DNA of 64,000 nucleotides from Trichopria drosophilae. Taxonomy: Eukaryota > Arthropoda > Insecta > Hymenoptera > Diapriidae. Below the pieces are notes generated by a model that was not told the DNA's origin, made no database searches, and saw only the letters and a program-made list of their open reading frames with translations. The translations under genes were made by a program, and so were the position numbers. Of the stretch, positions 35,560 to 47,552 are shown piece by piece (the first letter of the stretch is position 1; every line of letters starts with the position of its first letter). Where the stretch lies: assembly GCA_030407085.1 (NCBI GenBank), contig CM059585.1:99728501-99792500 (forward strand), written 5' to 3'.

Positions 35560-35640
35560 GAGTTACCCATGTCGCCGACAGTGGCGTCAAGATTCAATTC
35601 ATGCCCGTTACAGAAATGAGTTCCAATTTTGTACATATTG
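35560..35640 (-). repeat. Short dispersed repeat, copy 3 (inverted, degenerate)
   Basis: GAGTTACCCATGTCGCCGAC then GATTCAATTCATGCCCGTTA parallels the complement of 16411-16480 (GTTACTCATGCGTCCGC then CATTCAATTCACTCTCGTTA). Confidence 0.5.
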
Positions 35641-36868
35641 TGCATTGGAACCCCGTAGTTCCAGTACTACACATTATCACCTTTGACGCGTGACTTGTGG
35701 TGAATATGTACCAAAATGAGACAAATAAAATGTACAAATTCTTGTAAAATCGTTTTGTTTGGAGTAAAACAATAATTCTCTAATATTTACAATACTTCAC
35801 TATTCTAATGAAATATAAAGGAATTTGACAAATCCATTTTGTCATTAATAGTTTTATATTTTTAAGTTAGGAAAATTTTTATTTCAGATTTATAAAATAC
35901 GAAATTCTGCTTCAGATTAAAAAAGAACGCATTATTAATTACTTCTTTTCAAAATATTTGATCAATGGATGGTAATGGATCTAGTCCTAAGCAGATGGAA
36001 AACCAGGACATTGGAATGAAAACTTTCGTATTTTCGCTCGGCATTTGCGAACAGCCGCTGACAATAATTTTAGACACAAAACCCCCTTTGGTGGTCTAAC
36101 ATCAAAAGTTGGGTAAGGCATCAGTTCCAAAAAGTCCCTTGCAAACAGGCATTTCAGAATGGCGCAACAATGTTGAAGCGAAGAACACAAACCGTTGAAA
36201 TCTGGGTTAGTGGACTTTCAGGTTAACTTAACCTTGATGCGACGAATGCACGTAATATCTAGATAGGCAAACCCAACTAACGCAAAATAGCAAACTTCGC
36301 ATCTATTTCTTCGTACGTCATTAGACGCGAAATTCGAACTCCTTGATATAGATCGGCAACTTTGGAAGATTCACTCAAAGACATTTCCGCATTGGTCGTC
36401 ATGGCACATTTCTCTCTCGATGCTCGATAAGTTCCTCAGCCCTCTCTCGGGATTTTCGAATATTCGAAATTTCGAAAAAATAAAACTATGTAAAGCCATC
36501 TAAACCAAAATTGTTCCAATAATATTGCTACGTAACGATTATATAAAAAAAAAAACAAATAAAACGAAACGTTCAGGCCGATAAATTATTCAAATCGATG
36601 TTCGAAGGTCTCTGACGATACGCTACGTGGCGTCTTTGTCCGTGTGAACATTCACACACTCACAGAAGGCAAACTTCGCCTACTTCAATATGAAAAAAGA
36701 AAACAGCTTGACTAATCTAACTTGAATAAGCGGCACGGAGACGGCTCTTATTTTTTTTTGTGTCGTAAGTGAATCGTAACAACGTATGGAAGATTTTAAA
36801 CTTCAAATAAAATGAGCGATTGTAAGGGAAATGTTTTAAAATGGATTAATTACAACATTTTTTTAATA
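35641..36868. other. Intergenic; 35980-36720 GC-balanced and repeat-free
   Basis: The first 300 bp are AT-rich. From about 35980 to 36720 the sequence is mixed and CpG-containing (for example GACGATACGCTACGTGGCG near 36615) with no repeat module, so it is a possible conserved block. The minus frame at 35987-36190 starts MCSSLQHCCA and resembles nothing known to me. Confidence 0.3.
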
Positions 36869-37170
36869 AGCAATAGCTGTTTTACAGACTGACCGGTTTT
36901 TTTTTTAATATTGTTTTAAAACTTTAATCAAGTACTGAAATAACGGAAGAAAATAAACATATTAAAATTTGTCTTCTTTGAAAATATATTAACACACTTC
37001 ACAATTAAAATAGATTATTAAATAAAGATGATGACAGGAACCTAATCACAAAAATAGACATTCATGTAAAAGCAAAAAACCAGATAAAATGATCTCATTG
37101 TTGTTAAAAAAGGTCATTAATAGACTTAAATAGGAAACGAGATTAATCGTTGTAGAAAATAACTGATACA
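36869..37170 (+). repeat. Recent direct duplication, copy 1 (~300 bp)
   Basis: From AGCAATAGCTGTTTTACAGA to GTAGAAAATAACTGATACA this is nearly identical to 40901-41199. Differences visible by eye are a few single bases and homopolymer lengths. It is far less diverged than any other repeat pair here, so it moved recently. No TIR or target duplication is obvious; the homogenised pair could be a young mobile element or a segmental duplication. Confidence 0.9.
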
Positions 37171-37289
37171 TTTTTTTATTTCAATTAAGTAAATTAAATG
37201 TAATTAAATGTAATACATTTTTTCATCGGGATTATAACCTGCTAAGATATTTATTTTCCTCAAAGAGAGTCTTTTTTTAACTTGGTACC

Positions 37290-37674
37290 AGGCGTATTTT
37301 GCGTCATTGAGTCCAAATCTGAAGTTAGTTTTCAAAAAATCAATATGGCGGATCTACAAGTACCAAGATTGAAGTGATTTCGTTGGATTTTAGTGTTTGT
37401 GTTTGCGTTGACGGATCCATCATTTGAAGTCAACGATCTCAAAAAAAAAACGGGAAACCAATATTTATAAATATCTGAGGTATTCTAATGCCGGGAAAAA
37501 ATCCTACAAAAATCCTGATGTTTGTTAAATAAATGCTCGTAATATTTTTGTTTTTAAATTTACGTCATTTTCCGATATACCATTCGAAAGAGCAAGGTTT
37601 GGGAAATAAAACGTTCATTCCAACATTTTTTTAGTGCGCTTTGCTACTAAACAGTACTGTCAAACTTTAAAGGG
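37290..37674 (-). mobile_element. piggyBac-like MITE, copy 3 (inverted, partial)
   Basis: The right end reads CTTTAAAGGG followed by TTAA (37675-37678). Moving left come AACGTTCATTCCAACA, AATATCTGAGGTATTCTAAT and an ATGGCGGATC module, the complement of the order in copies 1 and 2. Confidence 0.65.
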
Positions 37675-37678
37675 TTAA

Positions 37679-39088
37679 TTTCATGCAACTTTAGTAATTG
37701 TATACCAAACATGGTTATGTGAACAATGATCTTCCAGAAATGTTCATAAAAAATAATGGAGATCTACAAAAAGTCATTTTCCTTACAACCAGTTCTATCT
37801 TAAAATTATTTTCTATTTAGGTTACGAATGATACTTTTGTTCGAGCGATTAAGTTATGAAATTATTATTAATTCTGATTTTAAATCCGGAAAGCCTCGTT
37901 ATAGACAAAGCACATTATGACGTTCATGAAGGCACAGTTGGAATGAGGTGCTTTTTAATTAGGTCAACACCTAATTACCATCCGTGTTTAACGTCGACAT
38001 CACGTGAAACGCGTACGGATCTTTCAGCTGTTATTACAGATTATTATATGACTAACTGATGAACGCTTTCGAAATAACAGAACCTTTCTTCTCAGTTCTT
38101 ATATGCGGAAAAACAAAAGTTAACCATGCGTGCCAAATAACCTAATCGCGATAAGTTTTAAGTAAATGTTTATTTTTTAATGTCACCTCTTTGCTGCTTC
38201 TGGTATCTACTAACTGTTTAAGCACATTGTTTTAACGCAACACATTGTTTAATCGCTTTTCTGTGACATCTGCACGTGAAGAAAACGAAGTAAGGCAAAA
38301 AGTTAACATATTTCGGGAATTTTTTGGGGCGTAATCAAAGGATTAATTAAAATTTAGTAAAGTAGGTTTTCTAATATTTGTATCGCAGCACAAAATATAA
38401 TTTTCTATGTGCATTTTTAATAACATGGCGGATTTGTAGCATCGGTCCGTAATCGGCATTTTTTAAAGATGTTTCCGGCTGTTAACATTTTAATATTATA
38501 GGATGGAACAAACACAAACAGAAGGTTTTTCTTTATATATCTTTCGCAGTCTTTCATTACTATTTTACACAAAATTTGTTGCTTCAAATCTAAAATCGGT
38601 TCCTATAATCGGTATTCGTCTATAGCACCCTCTTTTGGGCGCCAAATAAAATAAATTTGCTACACCTAATACTAAGTAGTCAAATGAATTTTAAATATTT
38701 AAGACATAAAATTATTAAAGTATTAGAAAGTTGGCAAATCTTAAAACTCTTAAAAGTATGCGTTAAGGAGTATTTTAGTCATTTGTTTCTTGTTTAATGC
38801 TTTTAAAATCATCAATATAGTTAAATATACATTAAAAGGGTCATGTGAATGTAAAACATACATCATTTATTATATACAAGTATGATATTCGTATCATTGA
38901 AAACCAGAAAGATGTGAAAATACAAAAAATGAAATCCTACGTAAATAATTCACGTATTACACTTTTTAATGTACCATTTTGAGAATGTTTTTATTGTGAT
39001 ATTTAAATTTGAATCATTAGGAAATATTTTTTTTAAATCAATCGTTACATTTGATATTAGTAGTTTTTAGTATATACTTGTTAATGGA
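37679..39088. other. Intergenic, no feature recognised
   Basis: About 37850-38150 is slightly less AT-rich (ATG frame 37856-38059, unrecognised). The rest is AT-rich with nothing identified. Confidence 0.45.
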
Positions 39089-39228
39089 GAGAATTTATAA
39101 AAAAGTACGGAAAGACGAAAAAAATGTGCATTAAAGGTGGCGCGTCACATTTTTCTATATTAAAATCCGTTGTCTTCCACCGTTTCTGCACGTTTTTTCG
39201 TCTTTCCTTCCTTTTTTTATAAATTCTC
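39089..39228. mobile_element. Short MITE, 140 bp, ~40-bp inverted ends
   Basis: GAGAATTTATAAAAAAGTAC then GGAAAGACGAAAAAA at left pairs with TTTTTTCGTCTTTCC then TTTTTTATAAATTCTC at right. No coding capacity. Single copy in this window. Confidence 0.8.
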
Positions 39229-40299
39229 TTTATTATACATTTAATAATGGACAAAACACCGTAGAAATATCCTCAGATAACACTGTGTCCATTTAAAATA
39301 AACACAAAATAAGAAATGCCCAAAAAATATATAAACAAAAGTTGTTTTCAATAATTGTTTGTCCTTTGCTAGATGCATGCCTTAACCGCCTGTAAATTGT
39401 GTTTTGGTAAGAACGGTTAGGTTGGATTGACATTCTTCATTTACTTGCCTTAACCACTGCAGGATTCATTAGGTTAGGACAGGTTAATGTTTTGAAATTA
39501 AATGAGAAAAATCTGAACATTTCGTTTGTTAAATTCTTACACTGAAACATAGTTTGCTAAATAGTCGTGGTACCAAAATATCACTTTCATGTTAGTAAGT
39601 AACAGCATAACGGATTAAAGATGCAATAATTTTGGCATGTCAACATTTAAGAAGAAGCATTAATCAACCATGTTCGTTAAAAATAAAAATGTTTCTCATG
39701 CCACCAAATTTTCAAACCTAACTCTTTAGTAGAAGATAAACATATTCATTTTAAAGAATCGAATTATTGATTTAGATATTTTTTTATATGAATAGAATAA
39801 TTTATTAACCCATAACAATTAATGATTAATTAAAAAAATTCTTACTAAATGTTTCAGTAGTACAAACATTCTACGACTTAATGTTTAAAAAATTTCCTGC
39901 CATTAGTAATTAATAAAAATATAAATATTCATTTTTGTTGACATTTATAAATTTTGTATCATTAAAAATCCTCGATAAAAAGTAAATATCACATTTAACC
40001 TTCATACGTTTATGTTCTAAAAAAAAAAAGAAGTTCACGGAAACAACTTTATATACTACGCATAAAAATTAACATATTGTCAAGGAACTCTTCAAACTCT
40101 TGTTCTTTCAACAAAAGCTTAACTAATTGTTTACAAAAATGTAAATGTATTGAATTATTCATATATGATAATAATTATTTTATTTATGGTGACGAATTTC
40201 GAATTTCGAGTTTTGGTTTTAATTTATAATCATATACGTGTTTGAATAAATTTAAAAAATAAAATATATATAGAATTTTTGGTATTGTAATGCATTAAA
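39229..40299. other. AT-rich intergenic DNA
   Basis: Contains two similar GGTTAGG-like phrases near 39415 and 39470 but no gene or repeat boundary that I can support. Confidence 0.45.
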
Positions 40300-40640
40300 A
40301 GCAAGTGTGAAGTGTTCCGCCGATACAGTAGGAATTTACTACAAATGCGTAAATTTGAAATAAGAGGATCTATTTTTCTTAATTCGGGTTCTATTATATA
40401 TATTTTAATGACTTTACGCCATCTACAAGTAATTTAACATTTAGAAAGAATTTTCTAAAACAATATACAATTCCTTACAAAATTTAGAAAATATATGATT
40501 TTTACCCTTCTGTGATTTTAGAAAACTCCATTTTTGTTTACTTTCTTTAGCATTTCACAAGAAATGATATGTTATATTAATTATCTCAAGTCGTTCTTAA
40601 TTTCTAGCGTAGATTTCTACCTTATCGGTCAACCTCTTAC
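40300..40640. repeat. Decayed copy of the GGGGTTCTAAAG palindrome
   Basis: AAGTGTTCCGCCGATACAGT, then AATTCGGGTTCTATTAT, and on the far side CTACCTTATCGGTCAA follow the order of 48312-48682. The ends are eroded. Confidence 0.55.
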
Positions 40641-40651
40641 GAGACATTTAA

Positions 40652-40880
40652 GAGGACCGTCTACAGGAGCCCAAAAAATGGCCTATTTCATGATTTTTTA
40701 CAAAGAAACTATTTGATGGATCATTCTAAAATTTTTACTGTTTAATAAACGTCGGAGATTTACAAAAATTTTTGTTTATACAATTTTATTCATAAAATCA
40801 ATTGTTATAAGGAAAACAAGTTGAGGCTTTTGAAAATTTCTTCTTTATTATGTGTAGGATAGCGGCTCAGAAAATGTTGC
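40652..40880 (+). mobile_element. TTAA-GAGGACCGTCTAC element, truncated copy
   Basis: TTAA (40648-40651) then GAGGACCGTCTACAGGAGC. The next ~200 bp (TTTCATGATTTTTTACA, AAACTATTTGATGGATCATT) match 58029-58240. The copy breaks off near the 300-bp duplication at 40901. Confidence 0.7.
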
Positions 40881-40900
40881 AGAAAATTGCAGCGAGTCAC

Positions 40901-41199
40901 AGCAATAGCTGTTTTACAGACTGACCGTTTTTTTTTAATATTGTTTTAAAACTTTAATCAAGTACTGAAATAACGGAAGAAAATAAACATATTAAAATTT
41001 GTCTTCTTTGAAAATATATTAACACACTTCACAATCAAAATAGATTATTAAATAAAGATGATGACAGGAACCTAATCACAAAAATAGACATTCATGTAAA
41101 AGCAAAAACCAGATAAAATTATCTCATTGTTGTTAAAAAAGGTAATTAATAGACTTAAATAGGAAACGAGATTAATCGTTGTAGAAAATAACTGATACA
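40901..41199 (+). repeat. Recent direct duplication, copy 2
   Basis: Near-identical to 36869-37170 in the same orientation, about 4 kb apart. Flanks differ on both sides, so the junctions are sharp. Confidence 0.9.
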
Positions 41200-42636
41200 A
41201 TTAGATAAAAATAAAAATTGTAAGAGAACGAGCAATAGTTCTACGAAAATCATTGGCTGCTACAGATACGTTTGATTAACAATTAGAAAGATTAAAGCAA
41301 TCGTTGAAAAATAATCAAAATTACAAACAACATAAATGTAACTTAATAACAAAAAACAAACTTAGTAAAATGAATATACTCGTAAAAACAAAAATTGTCA
41401 ACAATGCAGAATTAAAAAATAAACAGAAATTTTCAAAATGCCGAAAATTGCTGAAATGTATTCTCCTATCGTAAAACAAACTTGATTTTATCGAAAACAA
41501 CATGCAGAAATCGATTCACAGACCTTGAATTCAGATGCGAATTTGCGTACAATTTCAAAAACAAACAGTAATTCTTTTGCAGCTATATCGACGAGGAATA
41601 TATTAGAAAATTGATCTCAACTAGCAATTTTAAGCTTATATACCGCATTGACGCATGTTTGTTTTTTAGTACTAAATGTGAAAAAGACTTTTACCCTCGC
41701 ACGTGTCTTCTTTTACGACGGAGACAGTAGTTTACCATTCTTTAAAGCTAATTACGTTTTAAAAAACTGATCGTATTTCGCGACCTTTTGTCCGTCAAAT
41801 ACTCGATGCGTTTATATATCCTCAATTAACAAAACGAAAGATAAAAAAAAAATAGATAAACATAAATCAATATATAGTTTAAATTATTATTTCTAACTGT
41901 GAAATTGTACGGCAAATCATTAGAATAAATACATTACTAATCGAGTAATGCTATATAGTTAATCAAATTGTAATTTTGTAATAAGTAATTACTTTTTACC
42001 TCATCCCACTTTGTTGTAATTTTTTGACTATTTATTACATAGAAAACTTTCAGTCTCATAAAATCATAATGACACCAGAATTAAAATTGATCACCATCCT
42101 CAGATAACCTAAAAATCGTTTATACAATTAATAAGTAATTGTGTTTGTACTTTATTTTCGACGTTAACTACAATGTTAAAATAGTCAAGAAACATAGGAC
42201 TTATCTTATAAAAACCCGAATCTAAAATTAAAACATGCAAAGAATCCTTTTTGTTCAGTTATAGATTATTTTGGTTATTGTCATACACAAAGTTCACTTA
42301 TAAAAATACTTAACAAAGTAATTTTTTTTATTCTCGGATAAGTAGAGGTACGCCCAATCGCTACGGCCTTGAAGCATCACTTTCCTGTTTTTTGTGCTCT
42401 ATTCTGTGGACTATAGACGAAAGTGCGATTATCCGCCTGAAAATACTTTGTCCTGTCACTCTAAGGTACCGTAAATTAACGTCAAACAAAATTTAATGCG
42501 TTCATTACATTGTATAATGTTATACTTAAATTAATACAAGAAATGCGCCTGAATTCTGGAATTAAGTGAGAAAAAGGGCAGACGTATGCACTAACATTAG
42601 CTGACTTTAAAACGTTTTGAGTTTTTGTTTTTACAG
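41200..42636. other. Intergenic, no feature recognised
   Basis: AT-rich; no supported gene or paired repeat. Confidence 0.45.
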
Positions 42637-43560
42637 GGGCATTCCATATCACAATGTAAAACTTCGCGGTCGATGTTCTTCGATTTGGCTGAAATTTTAC
42701 GGTTGTTTTCTAAATCGAAAAATATGTGCTTAGGTCAAATTTTAAGTCCTGATCTCATATATGTAGAAGTCTCACAATCTTCAATTCAGTAAAATTTAAC
42801 ATTTTTTAAAATTAAATTTAAAAAAATCAGTTTTTATTTAAAACCCGTGATTTTTAGTCAGAAAATATTTAAATAGGGCAAATCGATTGAAAATTTACCA
42901 AGGAATTTAGTACCAACTTTTATTAGCGAAAGTTTAACGCGTGAACAGTAGATCGAAAAAATGACTTTTCATTAAAAATTCATAACTTACAAATATCTAT
43001 TTCGATTTGGCTCAAGTTTTCAGGAAAGTTAGTTAAAAGTACATAGAGTAGAGTCTCGGTATATTTACCCACTCGGTACCTCGCCTTCCCCTCCCGTCTC
43101 CTTATATTTGTCAAAAGAAGGGGGGCGCCGCTTTTCGCGTTTTTTCCCCGAAGTGGGGGAAAAGAGAGCTGCGGCAGACAAATATAACAAGACGTAACTA
43201 GGCAAATATGCTGGGACGTAAATGTAGCGAGAAGCAAATATACGGGGACTCTACTGTACTTTGAAATAATTATATAGGCGATCTAAGGTTTTAAACTTTT
43301 TGGCTATATTTTAAAAAAATTGCGTGAAAATTACATTTTTTCCATGAGTTGTCAAAAATGTCAGTAAAAAATTTTTGTTATTTGGTACTCTAACTAAGCT
43401 TCAGCTAACAGCCTCTCATTATTTTAATTAGTCCAGTAGACGTTTACATTCTGTTAGATGGATGTTTTGTGTCGCAAATTTTAATATTAAAGTTGTAGAT
43501 GATGGTTAAGTCGGTCAAGGATTTTTTTAATTTAATCAAAGTTTTCTAAAAAACATGAGG
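42637..43560. repeat. Probable old transposon with a nested MITE
   Basis: It opens GGGGCATTCCATATCACAAT, a phrase reminiscent of animal interspersed repeats beginning GGGGCATTCCAT. It is split by the pogo-type MITE at 43046-43256. No right terminus was found, so the extent is approximate. Confidence 0.3.
43046..43256. mobile_element. pogo/Tigger-type MITE, copy 3
   Basis: The left GAGTAGAGTCTCGGTATATT pairs with the right end, whose complement is CAGTAGAGTCCCCGTATATT. TA flanks both sides (43044-43045 and 43257-43258). The orientation is opposite to copies 1 and 2, judged by the AAAAGAAGGGG and CGAAGTGGGGGAAAA blocks. Confidence 0.88.
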
Positions 43561-44699
43561 TTGATTTGAATGTATTCGAAGTTGCAACCTCTTGTAGACA
43601 TGATCATAACATTTTTTTGAAATTACTTATTTACAAAAATTCTGATTGAAATGCTAACAACGAAAGATGTATATTCAATTTCAATGTGTAATTTTTTAGA
43701 TAACACAATTTTTAAACGATGTGTTTTTCTTTATTACACCTACAATAATTATTATAATAGAATCTAACGAAATTTACGTCACGCGTCTTGATTTTGATTT
43801 TTTACCTACTCAACAATAAACTCACAAAATATTTTCAGACCAATGAAAGAAAAGGAATAATGAATTTGACATAAACAATACAAAAAAAAACGAAATCCGA
43901 CAAGTATATTACGTAGGCGATATTGTACGAATATCTTTGTGAAAGAGGTCGCATTCCGTTCTGAAAGAAGAAACTTTCATTACGTTTTTCAAGATATCCG
44001 GTGTGGAACTCTTTGTACGACAAAGATGAAATTGCAATCCGTTTCACAGAGTATCTATTTATCATCCAGGATTTCTATTAAAGTTTAGATTAACTTACGT
44101 ACGAATTTAAGTCATAATTTAATTCATCCACTGGAAAACAAATTGTTGCAAGGATCATATTTGTGATCTTCGAAATTTTTTAGTGCATTAAAATATTATT
44201 TCAGTAAATCGTGTTTTTACTATTCTTACCTACGTTTATTATAGTCAAAATTGATAACCTGAAAAGCAGTTGTTTATTGTAATAATATAATTAGTAAGTA
44301 CTGCTCTGCTACTCTTAATCGTTTAACAAATAACGTCACTTTCGTAATCTTGACAACTAAATAACCTATGACAAAAAATTTTACATTTTAAATTTACTCT
44401 AGTCACCATTTTATTAATATTTTATTATATTATAATCTTCACTTTGTGAATGCCTAATAAAAAGATTAATAATTAAGTGTTAATAAAATGAATATAATAC
44501 TATTATAAATTTATTAGTAAAAAAGTTACACATTCTTTTATTTTATTTTATGTACATAAATTATGTGATAATATTAAAACTTACATTACAAAATTGGATT
44601 AATCCGCCAAGGCTTGAAACAACATTTTTTTATTTAGTATCAAAATTAAAGATGAAAAAAAATTAAAAAGTGCTTAGTTTACTGTTTTCAAAGTCTGTT
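43561..44699. other. Intergenic, nothing recognised
   Basis: AT-rich; the minus frame at 43835-44065 matches nothing known to me. Confidence 0.45.
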
Positions 44700-45270
44700 T
44701 TTAAGATTCTGTGGTCGAAATTGAGTTTCGACAATCACAAATTCCAATATGGCGTCAAATTTTTAAAGAATTGTCCCATGTATTCAATTGATTGACCCGA
44801 ATTAAATCACTTCAAACTTGGTACCCTGCAGTTTTTTGGGTCGTTGAATCCAAATCTGACGTTAGTTTTAACAAATTCAAAATCAACGACCCCGAAAATC
44901 CCCGAGAATCAAGTTTGAAGTGATTTATTTCGGGTCAGTCGACCAATAACTCCACGCGACTCTGATTTTGAACAAAAATTTAGAATCCATTTTTGAGCCG
45001 TCATATTGAAATTTTTTTGCACTAGTTCTATCTGCTGGCCCAAACATTATTTATGCGTTATTTGTAAATATCTGCGGTATTCTAATGCGGGAAATGATAA
45101 AAAAATAAAAATAAATGAAAAAAGTCGTACAAAAATCCTGATTTTTGTTAAATAAATGTTCGCCATTTTTTTATTTCTAAAATTAAGAACTGGGTTTGGA
45201 CAATAAAAAATGTTCATTCCAACATTTCTTTTACTGTGCTTTAAAAGTACCGTCAATCTTTACGTTAAAT
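44700..45270 (-). mobile_element. piggyBac-like MITE, copy 4 (inverted, decayed)
   Basis: Contains TATGGCGTCAAATTT, CGACCCCGAAAATCCCCGAG, ATATCTGCGGTATTCTAATG and AAAAATGTTCATTCCAAC in the order of copy 3. The terminal CCC/TTAA is no longer readable. Confidence 0.55.
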
Positions 45271-45722
45271 TGTTTTTTTTTTTATTATTTTTGTTATTAT
45301 ATATTATTATTATTTATTATTGGTTAATTTAGTTTTTAAAAGGTTAAAGGATTAAAATAAATAAAATACATTATTTCTAAAAATGAATATTAATCCTAAA
45401 TCGATAAGTTTCATTTAAACGCAGTAAAGACTAATTAACTTACTTTCATTCCCATATGGGAAAGGGTTTATTAAAACAAATCTTTGACAATTCACTAAAA
45501 TATTCAGCAGTAGTCAAATTTGTCAAATATCACTATATTAGACACGTATTATTGTACAACAAAAATAGTTGTGACTTTTTAAATTCAATTTTTAACGAAA
45601 CCGACATGTAAGAATTAGATTGCCTTGCTTTCGAGACGAAAATTCATTTTCGTAAAAGGTTTGTTACTTCTTGCGAACTTTTGCTTCGTGCGGAAGTGAC
45701 TTTAGGTGGCACAACGATGATT
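45271..45722. other. Intergenic, nothing recognised
   Basis: Starts with a low-complexity T/A run (about 45271-45330); otherwise unremarkable. Confidence 0.4.
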
Positions 45723-45805
45723 TTAGTGTAAGGAATTTATTGACCCGCCTTGGTTGCGTGCCGGCATGTTTTATTCCGTACGGTTCAATAAATTCCTTAC
45801 ACTAA
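45723..45805. repeat. Perfect 21-bp hairpin, 83 nt
   Basis: TTAGTGTAAGGAATTTATTG(A) at 45723-45743 is the exact complement of 45785-45805. The loop is GC-rich (CGTGCCGGCATG). Its size and perfect stem fit a tiny MITE or, less likely, a small-RNA precursor. Confidence 0.75.
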
Positions 45806-46379
45806 TGTTAGAACCGACGACTGTTCATGATCTATGTATGTACCGACAATGTGACATTAAGCAATTTTGTTGACACTCGATGAAAGTGTTTAGAACTCCC
45901 CTTTATTAATTGCAAAATTAAATACAATTCGATTAAATACACATAAAATAATCATTACACGAAGAGATTATGTAACTGTTTTGAGAAATGTCGTTTTCTA
46001 TTTTGAGTTTGGAACGCAGGGATATAAGAAAACTTTTATGAATACTAACTAAACTATTAAATACAAGGTCTATAATCGAATTTTGTCAGATTATACTAAC
46101 CGCATTTTTAGCAATTTTCTAATTATATTTTTTAAGAAATTTGAAAAAATTGACAAACAAGAAAATTTAGTATTTTCTTTGATGAAGTCTAAGAATTTTC
46201 TGTTTTGCAAATTTTGTAGAAAAGTTCTCCAGGGGAAAAAAAACTATAACATTTTAAATTATTTTTCTCAAAAACTTTGTCAAAATCAATTTTAGAAAAA
46301 GTTGTGAAAAAACAAAACTTCATCATCAATGAATATGATTTATTCACAATTTTCACAAATTTAAGAAAAACAATTTTTT
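45806..46379. other. Intergenic, nothing recognised
   Basis: The 70-codon frame at 46083-46295 is AT-driven and unrecognised. Confidence 0.4.
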
Positions 46380-46480
46380 AAATAATTCATAGAAAAAATG
46401 CAGGGTCCATAAATATGTACAAGAAATTTTCATTGCAGCACGATTTTGAGACAATGTAAAGGTTAAATATTGTTCTCCAA
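46380..46480 (-). repeat. Fragment of the ACGCCC palindromic family
   Basis: AATTCATAGAAAAAATGCAGGGTCC..AAATTTTCATTGCAGCACGATTTTGAGACAATG parallels the right arm of 29724-30863 around its TTTTCATTGTTGACGCCATT segment. Confidence 0.4.
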
Positions 46481-46619
46481 GATAAATAATAAAAGTGAAA
46501 TGTTTTAATAAACATTCTTCTAATTGACGTTCATATTTCACATTTCGGTAAAAATCTTCAACCATTGTCGCTAACCCTAGCAAATAATAATACAACCTTC
46601 GAAATAGACACAACCTTTG

Positions 46620-46800
46620 TTATACAACGCTTGACCTTGATTCAAGGATACTTTTCGAAAACAACATTCCGGACGTGCAAATTTCCTCGAATTCTTCCGA
46701 ATCCGGCGTCCAAATTCGGGTTCCTATTTACATAAATAACTTTAACCTTCAAATGACCTCGAATATTGACCCCAAGGTCAAAGTTATTATAACAGTTAAG
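46620..46800. repeat. Second cluster of TGACCT / AAGGTCA words
   Basis: GCTTGACCTTGATTCAAGG, CTTCAAATGACCTCG and TTGACCCCAAGGTCAAAG lie within 180 bp, echoing 20255-20480. Confidence 0.45.
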
Positions 46801-47029
46801 GACCCCCATCTTTATCCTAAATAACGTTTATCTTTGGTATTCCAAGAGTAAAAGTACAATTAAATGATTATTTAAAACCCTGTATAATTATTTTAAAGCA
46901 TTGGTTATGTATTTCAGCGATACTTTGAAAAAATGTCACTCTATCTTTTTTTGATAGTTTTATCAATATTATCAATGATTCAAATTGGAGGTCAAAATTT
47001 CAAAAATCGTAATGTAAGCCTAAAAGTTT

Positions 47030-47480
47030 TTCAACTTCCGCAATGTTTAGTACTCTTAGATTATTGCGGTCGCTAATTCAAAATTTCAAAATTAAAAATG
47101 GCTGATCCAACATAGCGGTGAAAAACATAAAATTTCTTTTAATTTCTTAATGTTCGGTATTATAACAGAATAGAGAGTATATTTTTCAACAAAATTTTGA
47201 TGCCACGATTACAATGAGTTCAAAAACTTACGAATACTAAGCATTGCGGAAATTGAAGAAATTTATGCTTTTTGACTGCTATGATGGATCGGCCATTTTG
47301 AATTCCGAAATTTTGACCTCAAATTCAAATTCAACGACCCTAAAAATGTACGAATGCTAAATATTGCGGGAATTAAACAAATTCGCCGCCATATTAGATA
47401 GGCCATTTTGAATTTTCAACATTTGACCTCGAATTTCAATTCACCGACCTCAAAAACATTTGAAAATACAATATCATAAA
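47030..47480 (-). repeat. Degenerate run of the ATGGCGG/CCGCCAT module
   Basis: At least three partial units recur at about 120-170 bp spacing (AAAATGGCTGATCCAACATA, ATGGATCGGCCATTTTGAAT, CGCCATATTAGATAGGCC), each followed by CGACC. They lie left of the palindrome at 47553. Confidence 0.6.
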
Positions 47481-47552
47481 GATTGATTGATATTTGGCCT
47501 CTACCAGTTATGGCATGGAAATTCAGTGTCGCAGTACAAGTCAAGTGGTTAA

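Noticed and set aside
36869..41199. LTR pair of a retrotransposon
   Set aside because: The 300-bp direct repeats are 4 kb apart, but the intervening DNA holds no gag/pol-like frame, the repeats lack TG..CA ends, and unrelated MITE fragments fill the interval.
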